Part shown: piece after piece, positions 1 through 8,777 of the stretch
Position numbering within the stretch: the first letter of the stretch is position 1
Layout: the number at the start of each line of letters is the position of its first letter
Assembly (NCBI GenBank): GCA_015501055.1
Contig: JADNYV010000649.1
Coordinates: 1 to 18,720, forward strand
Direction of reading: 5' to 3'
DNA: 18,720 nucleotides
From: Mucidula mucida
Lineage: Eukaryota > Basidiomycota > Agaricomycetes > Agaricales > Physalacriaceae
Made by a program: the position numbers and the translations under genes
Notes under the pieces: model-generated
The model's database searches: none
What the model was told of the DNA's origin: nothing
The model's input: only the letters and a program-made list of their open reading frames with translations

Positions 1-586
1 GGTCTTTAATAGCAAAGCTCACGTCGATCAAGTGGAAGCATAGACGCGTGTTATGGTCAAAAAAGGCAATTAACACCTTTGCAAATTCCCACTTCGTCAG
101 TCTATAGTATCTCCACCGCGAGTCGCGGCTAAGCCGCAGCTTCTCTACATCGTCGACTATCTGATTGGAGACTTCCTTTGCCTTGACTTTTTTCCTCCTT
201 TAGGTTGGCGATCGAAGTCTACCTCAGGAATGACTGCTGAATCTTACAGATCATCGAAAGCGACAACGAAGACGCTTCTCCTGAATTATCTGACAGCTCT
301 CCCTGTCCCTGTTACTTTGAAGTCTCTAATGCTTCTAGCGGCCCAGCCTACATGGACACTACGTAAACGGCAAATCTGTGTACTTCTTATTTCGATTTGC
401 TCTATACAAATGTATCCAGACGTCTTTTCCTTCTTGACCAGCAAAGACAATGAAGCGCGGCTTTCTCAAGGCGTCCAAACCGTCCAACGAATCAACAGCG
501 GCGACGTCGACGCCAACGACGAGCTTGACGGTATCCTCGCCTACGGCTCCGCCCTGGGCTCCCTGGTTGTTCCACAGTGGGGGCAC
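1..586 (-). CDS. Tentative spliced gene of unknown function, running off the left edge
   Basis: This is a tentative model from reading phase, with no recognised family. On the minus strand, 197..1 is open for 65 codons with no stop, and its translation looks like a real protein (short motifs RYYRLTKWEF and FFDHNTRLCFHL). Upstream, a 50-nt interval (247..198) begins GTAAG and ends AAAG. It joins a 33-nt exon (280..248). A further interval (362..281, GTAG..CAG) joins an open frame whose ATG is at 586 and which reads through VFAGQEGKDVWIHLYRANRN. All three pieces join in consistent phase. The first exon lies opposite the possible SET-gene start at 450, so at most one strand is likely to be coding there. 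The 586 start is uncertain. I do not recognise a domain, and the gene may be a fragment. Confidence 0.3.
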
Positions 587-1361
587 TGAACCCGTTGATC
601 AGAGGCTGCATGGATGTTGGTTGACATTTAAGCCGGCCAACTCGAAAACTTTCACGAGCGGGTCTACTGCGCAGGCGATACGCTTTTGCGCGTCAACCAC
701 TCGTAAGTGTCTCAATCATCCTGCAATGCCTAGCTCACCTCGGCTCTAGGTGTGCGCCGAACGCATTACCAGAGTGGGAGATGTCATCTTTCACCATGAA
801 CCTCACCGCCGTGCGCGACATTCACTGTCAGGCAGGCGAAGAGATCACCGCTACTAGCTACGTTGATCGATATACCCTGTACGCTGACCGCGTGGACCAG
901 CTCCGTTCAGGCTACGATATGGCTGGCACCTGCACTGCGTGCCAACAACCGGCAGAGTCCGACCAGCGTCGACAACGCGTCACAAAGCTCCGCCACATCG
1001 TCGCTCAGTTCCCATCGTGGCATGACACGCCCGCCGGTGCTCAGCTCGACACGATGATTCGCTCATCCGTTGAACTGATGCATAATATTGAGCTAGAAGG
1101 CTTACAGAGCGATACCGAGCTATATCTATGTGCGACAATGCAGGTGTACAACGCGTATTTGCCCTGGGGGACTTGGAGACGGCGTACAAGTATACGAGAT
1201 AAGTCGTTGTGGCGGGCAAGTTGCGCGGCGTGGGAAAGAAGCAGCTCGACTTGTTTGAGAAGAGGACGAGCATGGAAATGCTGGCTCAAGAGCCGCAAAG
1301 GGAAGCATTTGGTAGAGGAGGTTCGAGAGCTGAGGACGTCGTGACCGCACGAACAGTGTAA
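450..1361 (+). pseudogene. SET-domain protein, C-terminal half, damaged
   Basis: The secure part is about 633-1361. The exon 633-702 reads into the SET motif NHSCAPNA across a 47-nt intron (703-749). The frame continues with AVRDIHCQAGEEIT and SYVD, then a cysteine pair (CTACQQ) resembling the post-SET zinc ligands, then a helical C-terminal region. SET proteins of this kind are protein-lysine methyltransferase-like, and fungi carry many divergent copies. At about 1158-1160 the frame moves by one base inside a T run. The moved frame continues well (ALGDLETAYKY, later GKKQLDLFEKRTSMEMLA) to a TAA at 1359-1361, but it meets a TAA at 1200-1202. An ATG at 450 starts MKRGFLKASK, which resembles the start of basidiomycete SET proteins from memory. 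The roughly 150-200 residues expected between it and the SET core are missing. I infer a truncated relic; sequence error may explain part of the damage. Confidence 0.65.
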
Positions 1362-1619
1362 TCAACTTCGATATGAAGTATACCGACAATGACTGTGTTG
1401 AGGTGGCGCTATAAATACATAACCACTGCAGAATGCATGCATACTCTATAACATACTTTCAGCACACTCCCACATCGGAACGCTAACGGTTACCATTGCA
1501 AGCCTGCCCGATAGTACGATATAAGATCCAAATCCATTTTTGAGTGTACCTCGCTTTGGCGGAATGCAGGGGAACTATGCATGGTGTTGCGTACAAAATT
1601 ATCAAGATGATACAAGTCT

Positions 1620-1900
1620 TCGAATCCTTTCCCAAAGTAACAGTTAGGAAAAAGATGGTATTTTTGACGACCTCGATAGAATGGAGAGCCATTGAGCTAC
1701 GGGCCCCACATACCCGTTTGTTGGTCTGCCCACTCAGGCATCTGTATACGGTTTCATGAAACTAGCAAGAACCCGCTCAACTCTCATTATACCTGTTCTA
1801 TACATAAACAGACAAGACTGTGGCAGTCTCTAGTTGACTATCAATAAAAGAGATTGAGGGGGTAACACAAGGGGGCGGCGCCTTCGGTTAACCCCGGATC
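1620..1900. repeat. Inverted-repeat arm A (diverged)
   Basis: Read on the minus strand, this segment aligns end to end with 4601-4904 on the plus strand. Shared blocks include TACCCCCTCAATCTCT, CATGAAACCGTATA, CCAACAAACGGGTA and AGCTCAATGGCTCTC, in the same order. I judge the identity by eye at about 70-75 percent. Arm B has about 25 extra bases after the last block. The sequence next to AATAAAAGAG and GGGTAACA (1841-1866) could be the end of an LTR, but no second LTR, integrase or reverse transcriptase is visible. It is either an old solo element or an old segmental duplication. Confidence 0.7.
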
Positions 1901-2526
1901 GAGGCTGAGTCCATTTTTCCATGCTCTAATCGTCTTCCATAACTCTTCAGAGGGCAAGTGCATCTGTAGTGGCTTGAAGAGGACCTTTGTCAAAGCTCGT
2001 TTACGGTGATACCGGATCTGGAACAATCTCCTGAGATACTTACTGCGTTCCAATGGCGCGTACCAAGTCATACAAAATAACCTTTGGCACGAACGATATC
2101 ACGCATTCTGACGTCTAGGTCATATAGACCAAGTTTGGCAGCAAAGTACGGCACAATGCCACTTAGCAGCAGCAGAGGCATGATCAGTACTTATGTGGCG
2201 CCCGCCCCCGCTCCTAGGGCCGGTCATCTCAGAAGTATCAAACGAATGTCGATTCCACTCAGTCCTTGACTTTCTCGGTTCTTGTGACAAGCTTTGGAAC
2301 ACAGTTAGACGTCCCGAAACTTGTAAAACATAGAGTCAGGTCGAGCAACGCTTGTGGCGTACACGAATGGCGTGACTTGTAACATCAGGTGATTGTGACC
2401 TACGTCGGAACCGATCGTTGCCGACCTGTCTTGATTCTTGACTCTTGCTTTGTCCTCTTCCCGCTGTTGGATTCTCGACTATTTCCAGCTAGCTTCAGAC
2501 ATCTCTGCTCGGCACCGCGTTTCGCT

Positions 2527-2533
2527 TATAAAA
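2527..2533 (+). promoter_or_regulatory. TATA box of the CDC123-like gene
   Basis: TATAAAA lies 36 bp upstream of the ATG at 2569. This fits the short leader distances seen at other genes in the window. Confidence 0.5.
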
Positions 2534-2568
2534 CAATTGCCATCTCCTGAGGCCTCCAGCTCGAACTG

Positions 2569-3522
2569 ATGCTAATCACCAAGATCCCCTTTTCTGTGTT
2601 CGAATCTGAACCGGATCGATTCACCACTACGTATCATGCCTACGCCGACCTCCCTGCTGCATTACAAGCCATGGAGACGGAACAGACGGAACAACTTCGC
2701 TTCCTCGAAGAAAAGGCTTACTCCACCTTCGTCCCATACATTCACTCGCTTCGTGTCACTCCGCCGGAATACCATTGCTACGTCCTGTCTTCTGAAGAAT
2801 GCGTCCTTCTCGAGCGCATTGCAAAGGTGGCGCAAGCCTACAACGACAGACAGATCTCAGAAGTGGACGAGGTCGATGTAGAGATGATAGCTCGCCGCAT
2901 CACACGGTCTCTCCCTAGCACCTGCTTCGATGGCACGAAGGAGTGGTTCGTCCGCCTGGACTCTGGCTCCCCCAAGAACGGCCGCGGCCGCGCTGGACCA
3001 TTCAAGGACGTGCGACAGGTGCTCGATAGCATCTGTACGAGCCAGCGCGCGTGGAATTATCTCAAGCGCGCGCATACGATGCCCGGAAGCACTGAAAGGC
3101 TGCATTTTCTCCCTTGGCGCGCCGAAATTGCGACTCGCAACGAGTTTAGGATGTTCGTGCCGCCTTCGGGGCGGGTAGGGGCGATCAGCGAATACGGGAG
3201 CAGTGGCGCATGGGGGGATGTCGATGCAAAGGAGCTGGAGGATGTCGTGGAGAAGATGCTAGAGTGTCACGAAAAGTTCAGGGCGTTAATGGGCGCGGAG
3301 CTGCCCACTACGGGGTATACGTTCGATGTGCACTGTATACCAAGCGAGAGTGGACAAGGCTGGGTTGTCGAACCGATGGAGTTGAACATTTTTGGTGCGC
3401 AGAATGGGGCTGGAAGTTGTCTGTTCAATTGGGTCGAGGAGGGAGGTTGGCAGAAGATGTATGGTCTTGGGGACGAGCTGGAGCTTCGTATTCTGTGTGA
3501 TGTGCCACCAGGACGTACATGA
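2569..3522 (+). CDS. CDC123/D123-like ATP-grasp protein, single exon
   Basis: This intact, intronless gene encodes 317 residues. Motifs match the D123 family: WFVRLDSGSPKNG at residues 126-138 (family pattern of a strand followed by S.P.D), NEFRMFVP at 191-198 (family R-F-R core), YTFDVHC at 250-256, and VEPMELNIFG at 267-276, where E271 and N273 sit at the position of the family's Mg-binding ID.NP motif. AGSCLFNWVE (281-290) matches the C-terminal LF.W block. CDC123 proteins are ATP-grasp-fold factors that in yeast and animals promote assembly of translation initiation factor eIF2. This protein departs from the canonical form (DSGSPKNG rather than SAPRDA, E-L-N rather than D-F-N), so it may be a divergent fungal paralogue with another substrate. 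The start is chosen because it is the first ATG after the TATA box at 2527. The gene faces the membrane-protein gene convergently. Confidence 0.8.
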   Translation: MLITKIPFSVFESEPDRFTTTYHAYADLPAALQAMETEQTEQLRFLEEKAYSTFVPYIHSLRVTPPEYHCYVLSSEECVLLERIAKVAQAYNDRQISEVDEVDVEMIARRITRSLPSTCFDGTKEWFVRLDSGSPKNGRGRAGPFKDVRQVLDSICTSQRAWNYLKRAHTMPGSTERLHFLPWRAEIATRNEFRMFVPPSGRVGAISEYGSSGAWGDVDAKELEDVVEKMLECHEKFRALMGAELPTTGYTFDVHCIPSESGQGWVVEPMELNIFGAQNGAGSCLFNWVEEGGWQKMYGLGDELELRILCDVPPGRT

Positions 3523-3903
3523 TTTTATCAGTGTATAGACGACATCGACTCTGTATTCATTACGCAGATTGGTCACTTCGTAGTTGTTTTGTCGTATCAT
3601 TTTGTCAGTAATCCCAGCAACAACATACTCCCTGATTCTCCACAATCTCACACTCGCCGAGTGATGACCTGAATAAGTGGTGATATCGGTGTCGCTTTCT
3701 TGTCTTGGCTGCGTCTTAAAGTTAAGCGAACAACTCACATTTAGGTCGCGACATGCTATATTTACTATAGGGCACGGAAAAGCCCTTCCAGACTCAAAAA
3801 AACCTGATAGAAAGACTTGTTGAATTAATGCGTACTAATGCCCTCCACTGATTACCCGCGCGAATTGCAATACATTGTACAGTGCATGTTGGAAGTCTGC
3901 CTA
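3523..3903. other. Convergent 3' intergenic region
   Basis: About 380 bp lie between the stop of the CDC123-like gene and the stop of the minus-strand membrane-protein gene. It should hold both 3' untranslated regions. I see no open frame with recognisable content, no strong hairpin and no RNA gene. Confidence 0.5.
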
Positions 3904-4437
3904 CTAGGGCTCATCCATGCCTACGAATCCGCCTATAACACTCTCCACCACGCCAGGCGTAGCAGTCGAATCTGCGTCAACATTTGCCTGTTCGTCCGCT
4001 CCACTCTGACGCAAGAGTTCCTCCAACACCGGACTCAACTTGCCATCCGTCGCGCGTGCAGACTCGGATACCGAGCTCAAACTCGCTGGCGGAACGTATG
4101 CTCTCACTGCGCCCGCGATTGCCTTGGCCAGATCCGGCGCTGGTACGCCAAGAGACAGCGCGAGTGCTATGATATGCGCCTCGACGGTATCACTGCCTGC
4201 TTCGCTAGATCCCTGTCCCATCTCCGTGTGTGATTTTGGAGGAACGCCCAGTGCAAGATTCCACCATCCGCCGACTTCAGTCTTCCACTGCATTACGCGC
4301 CAGGAGTAATACGCGGCGAGGGCGGTGGTGATAAGTGCGAGGAGGTATATAAGGCGACTCAGACGCGTGGATGAGAGTGGTGCGGAGACAGGTTTCATGA
4401 GCGGTTTGTTTGAACCAGGAGAAGATGGGCGGGACAT
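3904..4437 (-). CDS. Small single-pass membrane protein, family not recognised
   Basis: This intact single-exon frame encodes 177 residues. A Ser/Pro-rich N-terminus (residues 1-25, basic, no signal-peptide look) precedes a hydrophobic helix at about 28-46 (core YLLALITTALAAYY). A tryptophan-rich stretch follows (WKTEVGGWWN, 51-60). Next is an acidic, Ser-rich spacer, then an amphipathic alanine/leucine-rich segment (VEAHIIALALSLGVPAPDL) and a short hydrophilic tail. The layout suggests a tail facing one compartment and an N-terminal cytosolic anchor, perhaps in the ER or the mitochondrial outer membrane; this is inference only. The start is the first in-frame ATG. An ACGCGT hexamer lies about 65 bp upstream (4502-4507), which could be an MBF site or chance. 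Confidence 0.7.
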   Translation of the reverse strand: MSRPSSPGSNKPLMKPVSAPLSSTRLSRLIYLLALITTALAAYYSWRVMQWKTEVGGWWNLALGVPPKSHTEMGQGSSEAGSDTVEAHIIALALSLGVPAPDLAKAIAGAVRAYVPPASLSSVSESARATDGKLSPVLEELLRQSGADEQANVDADSTATPGVVESVIGGFVGMDEP

Positions 4438-5112
4438 GGTCTGCTGGAATTGAATGGAGCGAGATCTTTAGAATATTCGGGGCGCAGTTTCAAGGCAAGA
4501 GACGCGTCGAGACAGTGGTGGTTTAGATTCAAAACTGGCGGGACTGGCAAGCTTTAAAGCGTGTCATGGTGACGTAGCGAACCTCGTCATGGACGTCAGC
4601 CATCCGGCGTTTACCGAAAGCGCGCCCCTTGTGCTACCCCCTCAATCTCTATTACTGTCAGTCAACTGAAGACTGCTACGGTCTTGTCTATTCACGTACA
4701 AAACAGATACAGCAAGAGTCGAGCGGGTTCTAGCTAGACGCATGAAACCGTATAACGATGCTTGTGTCGGCACACCAACAAACGGGTACTCCGGGACCGT
4801 CCAGCTCAATGGCTCTCATAACATGGCCATCAACACAATCGACATTCTATCTAGATTTTCAACTGTGCTGTCTTTTTTTTCTGACTGTTACTCTGGCAAG
4901 GATCGGCCATGAGAGCGACGCCACATAGTGGACATGCCTCTATGTCTAATGCATATTGTAGACTCAAGAGGTCGGCTGTGTCATGTTCGGTCTGCGGATA
5001 TCGTCGATACGAGTCTTACTCACTCTACACAACGAACACACCGATCTTGATCAGGATCATATCATTTGTACAAACTGTTACTAAAAATACAAGGAGGAGT
5101 CCAAATTCACAA
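4438..5112. other. Intergenic region with promoter of the membrane-protein gene and inverted-repeat arm B
   Basis: The first 150 bp are upstream of the minus-strand membrane-protein gene and include an ACGCGT hexamer at 4502-4507. Bases 4601-4904 are repeat arm B. The remaining 200 bp lie downstream of the VIT-VWA stop (5113-5115, minus) and contain a motif also found after the second VIT-VWA copy. The open frame at 4909-5241 is antisense to the VIT-VWA terminus and has no support. Confidence 0.55.
4601..4904. repeat. Inverted-repeat arm B (diverged)
   Basis: This segment is the reverse-complement partner of about 1620-1900. Similarity begins near CCGGCGTTTACCGAAAGC and ends near CTGTTACTCTGGCAAGGATC. 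It contains an insertion of about 25 bp relative to arm A just after AGCTCAATGGCTCTC. The two arms bracket a 2.7-kb interval holding exactly two genes. There are no perfect terminal repeats, transposase frame or clear target-site duplications. Confidence 0.7.
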
Positions 5113-7829
5113 CTACAGCGCTTTCAGTGCCTGAGCAATCAAATCATCCACAGGGTTTCCGCCAGCTTCAACATACATCTTCGCCTTCTCAAATATGCCC
5201 TCCCACGGTGCCTTCTCGTCCGCGTCTTTGATGGAAGTTAAGGTCTTGCTGATGAACGCCATAGCAAAGATGGTGGCCACCAATTCATCCTTCAGCCCTT
5301 TCGTCAACGCCGCCTTTGCCTTCTTCTCGTCGACATTCACAACCTGCAAAACCTTCAACGAGAACGCCCCGTCGAACGCCTGAAGTCTAGCAAGCGCCTC
5401 CAACGGATCCTGAGGCTTTTTCGGTCCGGCAGCAGACACGCGACGCTCCTTCCCTTTCGTCGCCGACTTTTTACGAGGCGCCTCTACGTCATCGTCTGGA
5501 ATGTCCACCATCCCGCGGTGCTGTGGAGGTGGATATCCCGCATACATGACAGATCCCACGCCAGTGCTGGGCCTGCTAAATGTCTTACAACGCACTGACG
5601 CCCCTGGGGCAGCTGGGGCAGCCCCGTACATGCGAACATCCGCACGATAGTCAACGACAGGAGGAGGAGCAGATACCTCTGCAGAGACTTTCTTTCCAGA
5701 TTCGTCCACCGCAACAAAAGATGTGGGAGTCGACACGATTGAGTAGGTCTTTCCGAGGCGTACGATGTGCGCCTTGATTGTGCGCTTGAGCAAGCCAGAG
5801 TCCTCGGTGAATTTAGCTTCAACACCAGCCTTAATCATGGCATCATGTCGACCGTCCTCGAAGTCTTGCACGATTTTGCGAGCAGCAAGTGCGTGAATAG
5901 CGGGAGGTACACCTTCGTCCTCAATGGGGAGCTGGCTAAGGGTTACGGGAATAGGAAGCTCGATGATAGAGCCATCTTCAGTCACTCCGCGCAAACAGAC
6001 GGTTTTTGGTACTTGCTTGCCTAGAATATGGTTCAACAAGGAAGAATCACTAGAAAGAGAATAAATGTTTACCCTTCAAAATCGCATAAACATTCAGACG
6101 AACACCTGGAGAGAGACTTTGAATCGTGGCGGGACTGATTTGCACAGCGGGAGGTGGAGGAAGGACCACTTTCGGAGGAGACGGAAGAGGGCGAGTATCG
6201 ACTTTGGTCGGATCGGTGGACTCGTCAAAGATGTTCAAACTCTCCTTCTTCTTTGACTCCACAACCACCGTGTTCTCCACAATATCATACTCATCTTCGT
6301 CGCCAGCCTCCGTTTCAGAAACAGGCCGCCCGCAATCGACCTTGATATCCGAAATAAGCGGTGTCCGCGCGGCCTTGAGCAGCCTCGCAATCTTTCCGGT
6401 GATAGCAGACTCTTGCTCCGTCACCATCATACAAGCCCCATTACCCACACGTGCAATACCTTCACACATCGCTGTCGACGCCGAGTCGCCAATCCCAAGA
6501 CAATAAACACGCAGATAAGCTTTCGACGGAGCTGCAGCGACCGCGTCCTTCACCTCCTTATATACACCCTCCAAGTCCCAAGCATCTCCATCGGTGAGCA
6601 CGAATACACTCGTAGGGCGATCCGTTTTGCGACTCCTGAAACACATCGCCAGTGCGCTCCGCGTTTCCGTCCCGCCATAGTCCGCACGCATTCCATCAAC
6701 GTGGCGCGTCGCATCGTCGAGTGTCTCTTGATCGTACGGCCGACTGCCTTCTGGCCACAACATATCAGCACGGCTGCCGAAAGAGGCGATCTGGAAGTAG
6801 GTGTTCATGTGCGGAAGAGAGCGAAGCATGATAGCCAGAGCCTTTGAAGCAGCCGCTATGCGTCCGCCTTCCATCGACCCAGAGCGGTCAACGAGGAAGA
6901 TGAACTCTTGGCTCTTCAAGTCGGGTAGAGAAAATCTCGGAACAAAGCTGAGCGCCATTGCGAGAGTGTCGTGCTCGGGGTGAAGCTCTGCAATGCAGCG
7001 CGGCGCGTCAAGGCCAGCAGCTTTGATTGTAAGAACAAAGTCCTTGTCCAAGACAGACTCGGACGTGAGGGTCACGCGAGCGTAGTTGGAGAAAGGCAGA
7101 TCTTTGGCGTTGGGGAGCTCAGGATCGGGTCCAAGCTCAGTGGAAATGGTGTACGACGGACATCCAACCTTGCTGATTGGCGCAGTAGCTTCTACGGAGA
7201 TTTTGAGCTCGATGAACGGCGCTTTGCCGCTACGACATGAAGGAAGTGTGGAAGTGTCTGAGCTCTTCAGTGTGCTCGGAGCTTCACCATAACGAGCGCC
7301 GATGTGTACGGGAAGATGAAAGCGAATAGAATCGTTCTCTTCATCCTCGGCGAGCTCAGTTGAGTAAGTCAATTCGATCTGTACTTCCTCATGAGCCGCG
7401 ATATTTCCGACGGAGACTTGGAATACTGATTGATGATTAGCCAAGTCAAATACGAGTTGGAGAAACACACATACCGTCCGGAGTCTGCTGTTCCATGAGC
7501 GATGCTGTTTTGCCTTGGGCGACTGCAGCATCATACGTTGCTTTGGCCTCAGCTTTCTCTTGCACTACACCAACAACTCGCGTCCCATCCTCCTTGATCA
7601 TAACGAACCCAGATACCGCGGCCCTCGCGGGTACAGGAAACGCATACATAGCTTCGATTGGAGATTTTGCGTCGTTGCCAAAGGTCTGCGTAAGTTTGAC
7701 CTGAGCGCCAATCTCTTTAATGGTAACATTGGTGTGGACATGGCGCAGAGGAAGCGCTACAAAGTCATGCTCGTGGAAGTAACCTAGTCCGAAGAATGAG
7801 CTGGAAGAGGAATAGTTTCCGAATGCCAT
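5113..7829 (-). CDS. VIT and von Willebrand A domain protein, intact copy
   Basis: Three exons (7829..7475, 7425..6073, 6020..5113) join through 49- and 52-nt GT..AG introns in perfect phase, giving 871 residues. Residues about 5-135 form a VIT domain (LRHVHTNVTIKEIGAQVKLT, GVVQEKAEAKATYDAAVAQG). The VWA domain starts near residue 293. It has the MIDAS triad DRSGS (298-302), a Thr in YGGTETRS and Asp in LTDGDAWD, so metal-ion-dependent adhesion binding looks intact. A Pro-rich linker (PSPPKVVLPPPP) and a helical C-terminus (AFISKTLTSIKDADEKAPWE) follow. The arrangement resembles animal VWA5A/inter-alpha-trypsin heavy-chain relatives. There is no signal peptide, so an intracellular scaffold is likely; its fungal function is not known to me. 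A second copy lies at 13821-16610 in opposite orientation. Confidence 0.92.
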
Positions 7830-8777
7830 GAGGAATGATTAATGATTGTTGAAACTAAGGATTGGTCGACGGTTTATAGACATGTCGGGTCCGCAGTCTC
7901 AGGGGACTGAGATCGAAAGTCTCATTCTGAGTTCATAACAGTTAGTGGACAAATGGCTGTGCGGAGTACTCACGTTTCTCCTCGCTATATAAGCTATGCT
8001 TTTGCCGCGGTCCCTCGTGAACGTTTAGGCTCTAGGACGCGGAGAGGGCCTATAACATCAATTTGTCTCGAGCGCGTAAATATTAACTTCTGCGAGGTTG
8101 CCACGATTACTTTAATGCACGAAAGGTGACTTGCGAGCCACGAGAGGGCAAAGAACCTTGACATCACAGGTTGAGACGCGATACTAGTGGGGTCTGCAGG
8201 TGCACTGCCATGAAGTTCCTACAAGAGCAATTGCTGTCCTCATGCAGACTAAATCTACTGTTGATTAAGTACAAGTCTTGAGTTAGCATACAGAGGCATG
8301 AGCATACGTCTGGGTGTTCTATTGTCACGGTCTCGTCTTGTGAGAGTCGCCAGCGAGGAGAAAACCTGATAATGAGATGATGGGTTTAGCATTGTAACAT
8401 CCTCTTGGACATCCTGAGTCTGACAGGCTGATGAGCATACGAAGCGTCCGGTGCTCATTGCCGCGAAGATCCAATTGGGACTAGAGATGGTGAAATCGCT
8501 GCAAATGAATCATCGGGATGTGCGGCTGGCAGACGCAACAGCCGCCATCTACAAAACCAGTAACATCTAGAAAGAGTAGAGATTTTAGGACCTGCAAAAC
8601 AGAAGAGTTAGTGCAAGGAAACAAGAAAGTAGTGTTAAATTGAATGCAGCGGGTGAATTACAGATGGTGGATATGTACAATAATGCATGTGTGAGTGCGC
8701 GTGTAGATGTTAGTGTTGTACAGGAAATTAGAAAGGAAGAGATTCAACCCCGCAACATGTAAGCCAAGACAGCGCGT
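7830..8777. other. Intergenic: VIT-VWA promoter and kinase 3' flank
   Basis: About 950 bp hold no supported gene. The part near 7830-8100 is the promoter side of VIT-VWA copy 1 (TATA box, plus a further TATATAA near 7985). The part near 8500-8777 should hold the kinase 3' untranslated region, read on the minus strand. The 67-codon minus-strand frame at 8255-8458 has no recognisable motif. Confidence 0.5.
7873..7878 (-). promoter_or_regulatory. TATA box of VIT-VWA copy 1
   Basis: TATAAA on the minus strand lies 44 bp upstream of the ATG at 7829. The second VIT-VWA copy has a TATAAA at the matching distance. Confidence 0.5.

Larger units (their letters stand above)
1362..2568. other. Intergenic region with one inverted-repeat arm and the CDC123-like promoter
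   Basis: There is no supported gene here. The left part after the SET stop is A/T-rich and featureless. The middle (about 1620-1900) is a diverged repeat arm whose reverse complement recurs at about 4601-4904. Open frames of 60-76 codons on either strand have no recognisable motif, and two of them are simply the repeat read as protein. The last 40 bp contain the TATA box of the next gene. Confidence 0.6.

Noticed and set aside
1683..1703. tRNA-like or SINE-like A box in the repeat arms (TAGCTCAATGG on the minus strand)
   Set aside because: The match to the A-box pattern is fair, but no B box follows at the right distance and no cloverleaf can be drawn.
1835..1866. LTR end of a retrotransposon (AATAAAAGAG followed by GGGTAACA)
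   Set aside because: It is suggestive only: no matching LTR start, primer-binding site, target duplication or retroelement protein was found.
1841..2071. 76-codon minus-strand frame with a protein-like reading
   Set aside because: Part of it is the repeat arm read as protein; it has no domain and its partner in arm B is not open.
4909..5241. 110-codon plus-strand frame
   Set aside because: It overlaps the 3' end of the intact VIT-VWA gene in antisense and has no independent support.
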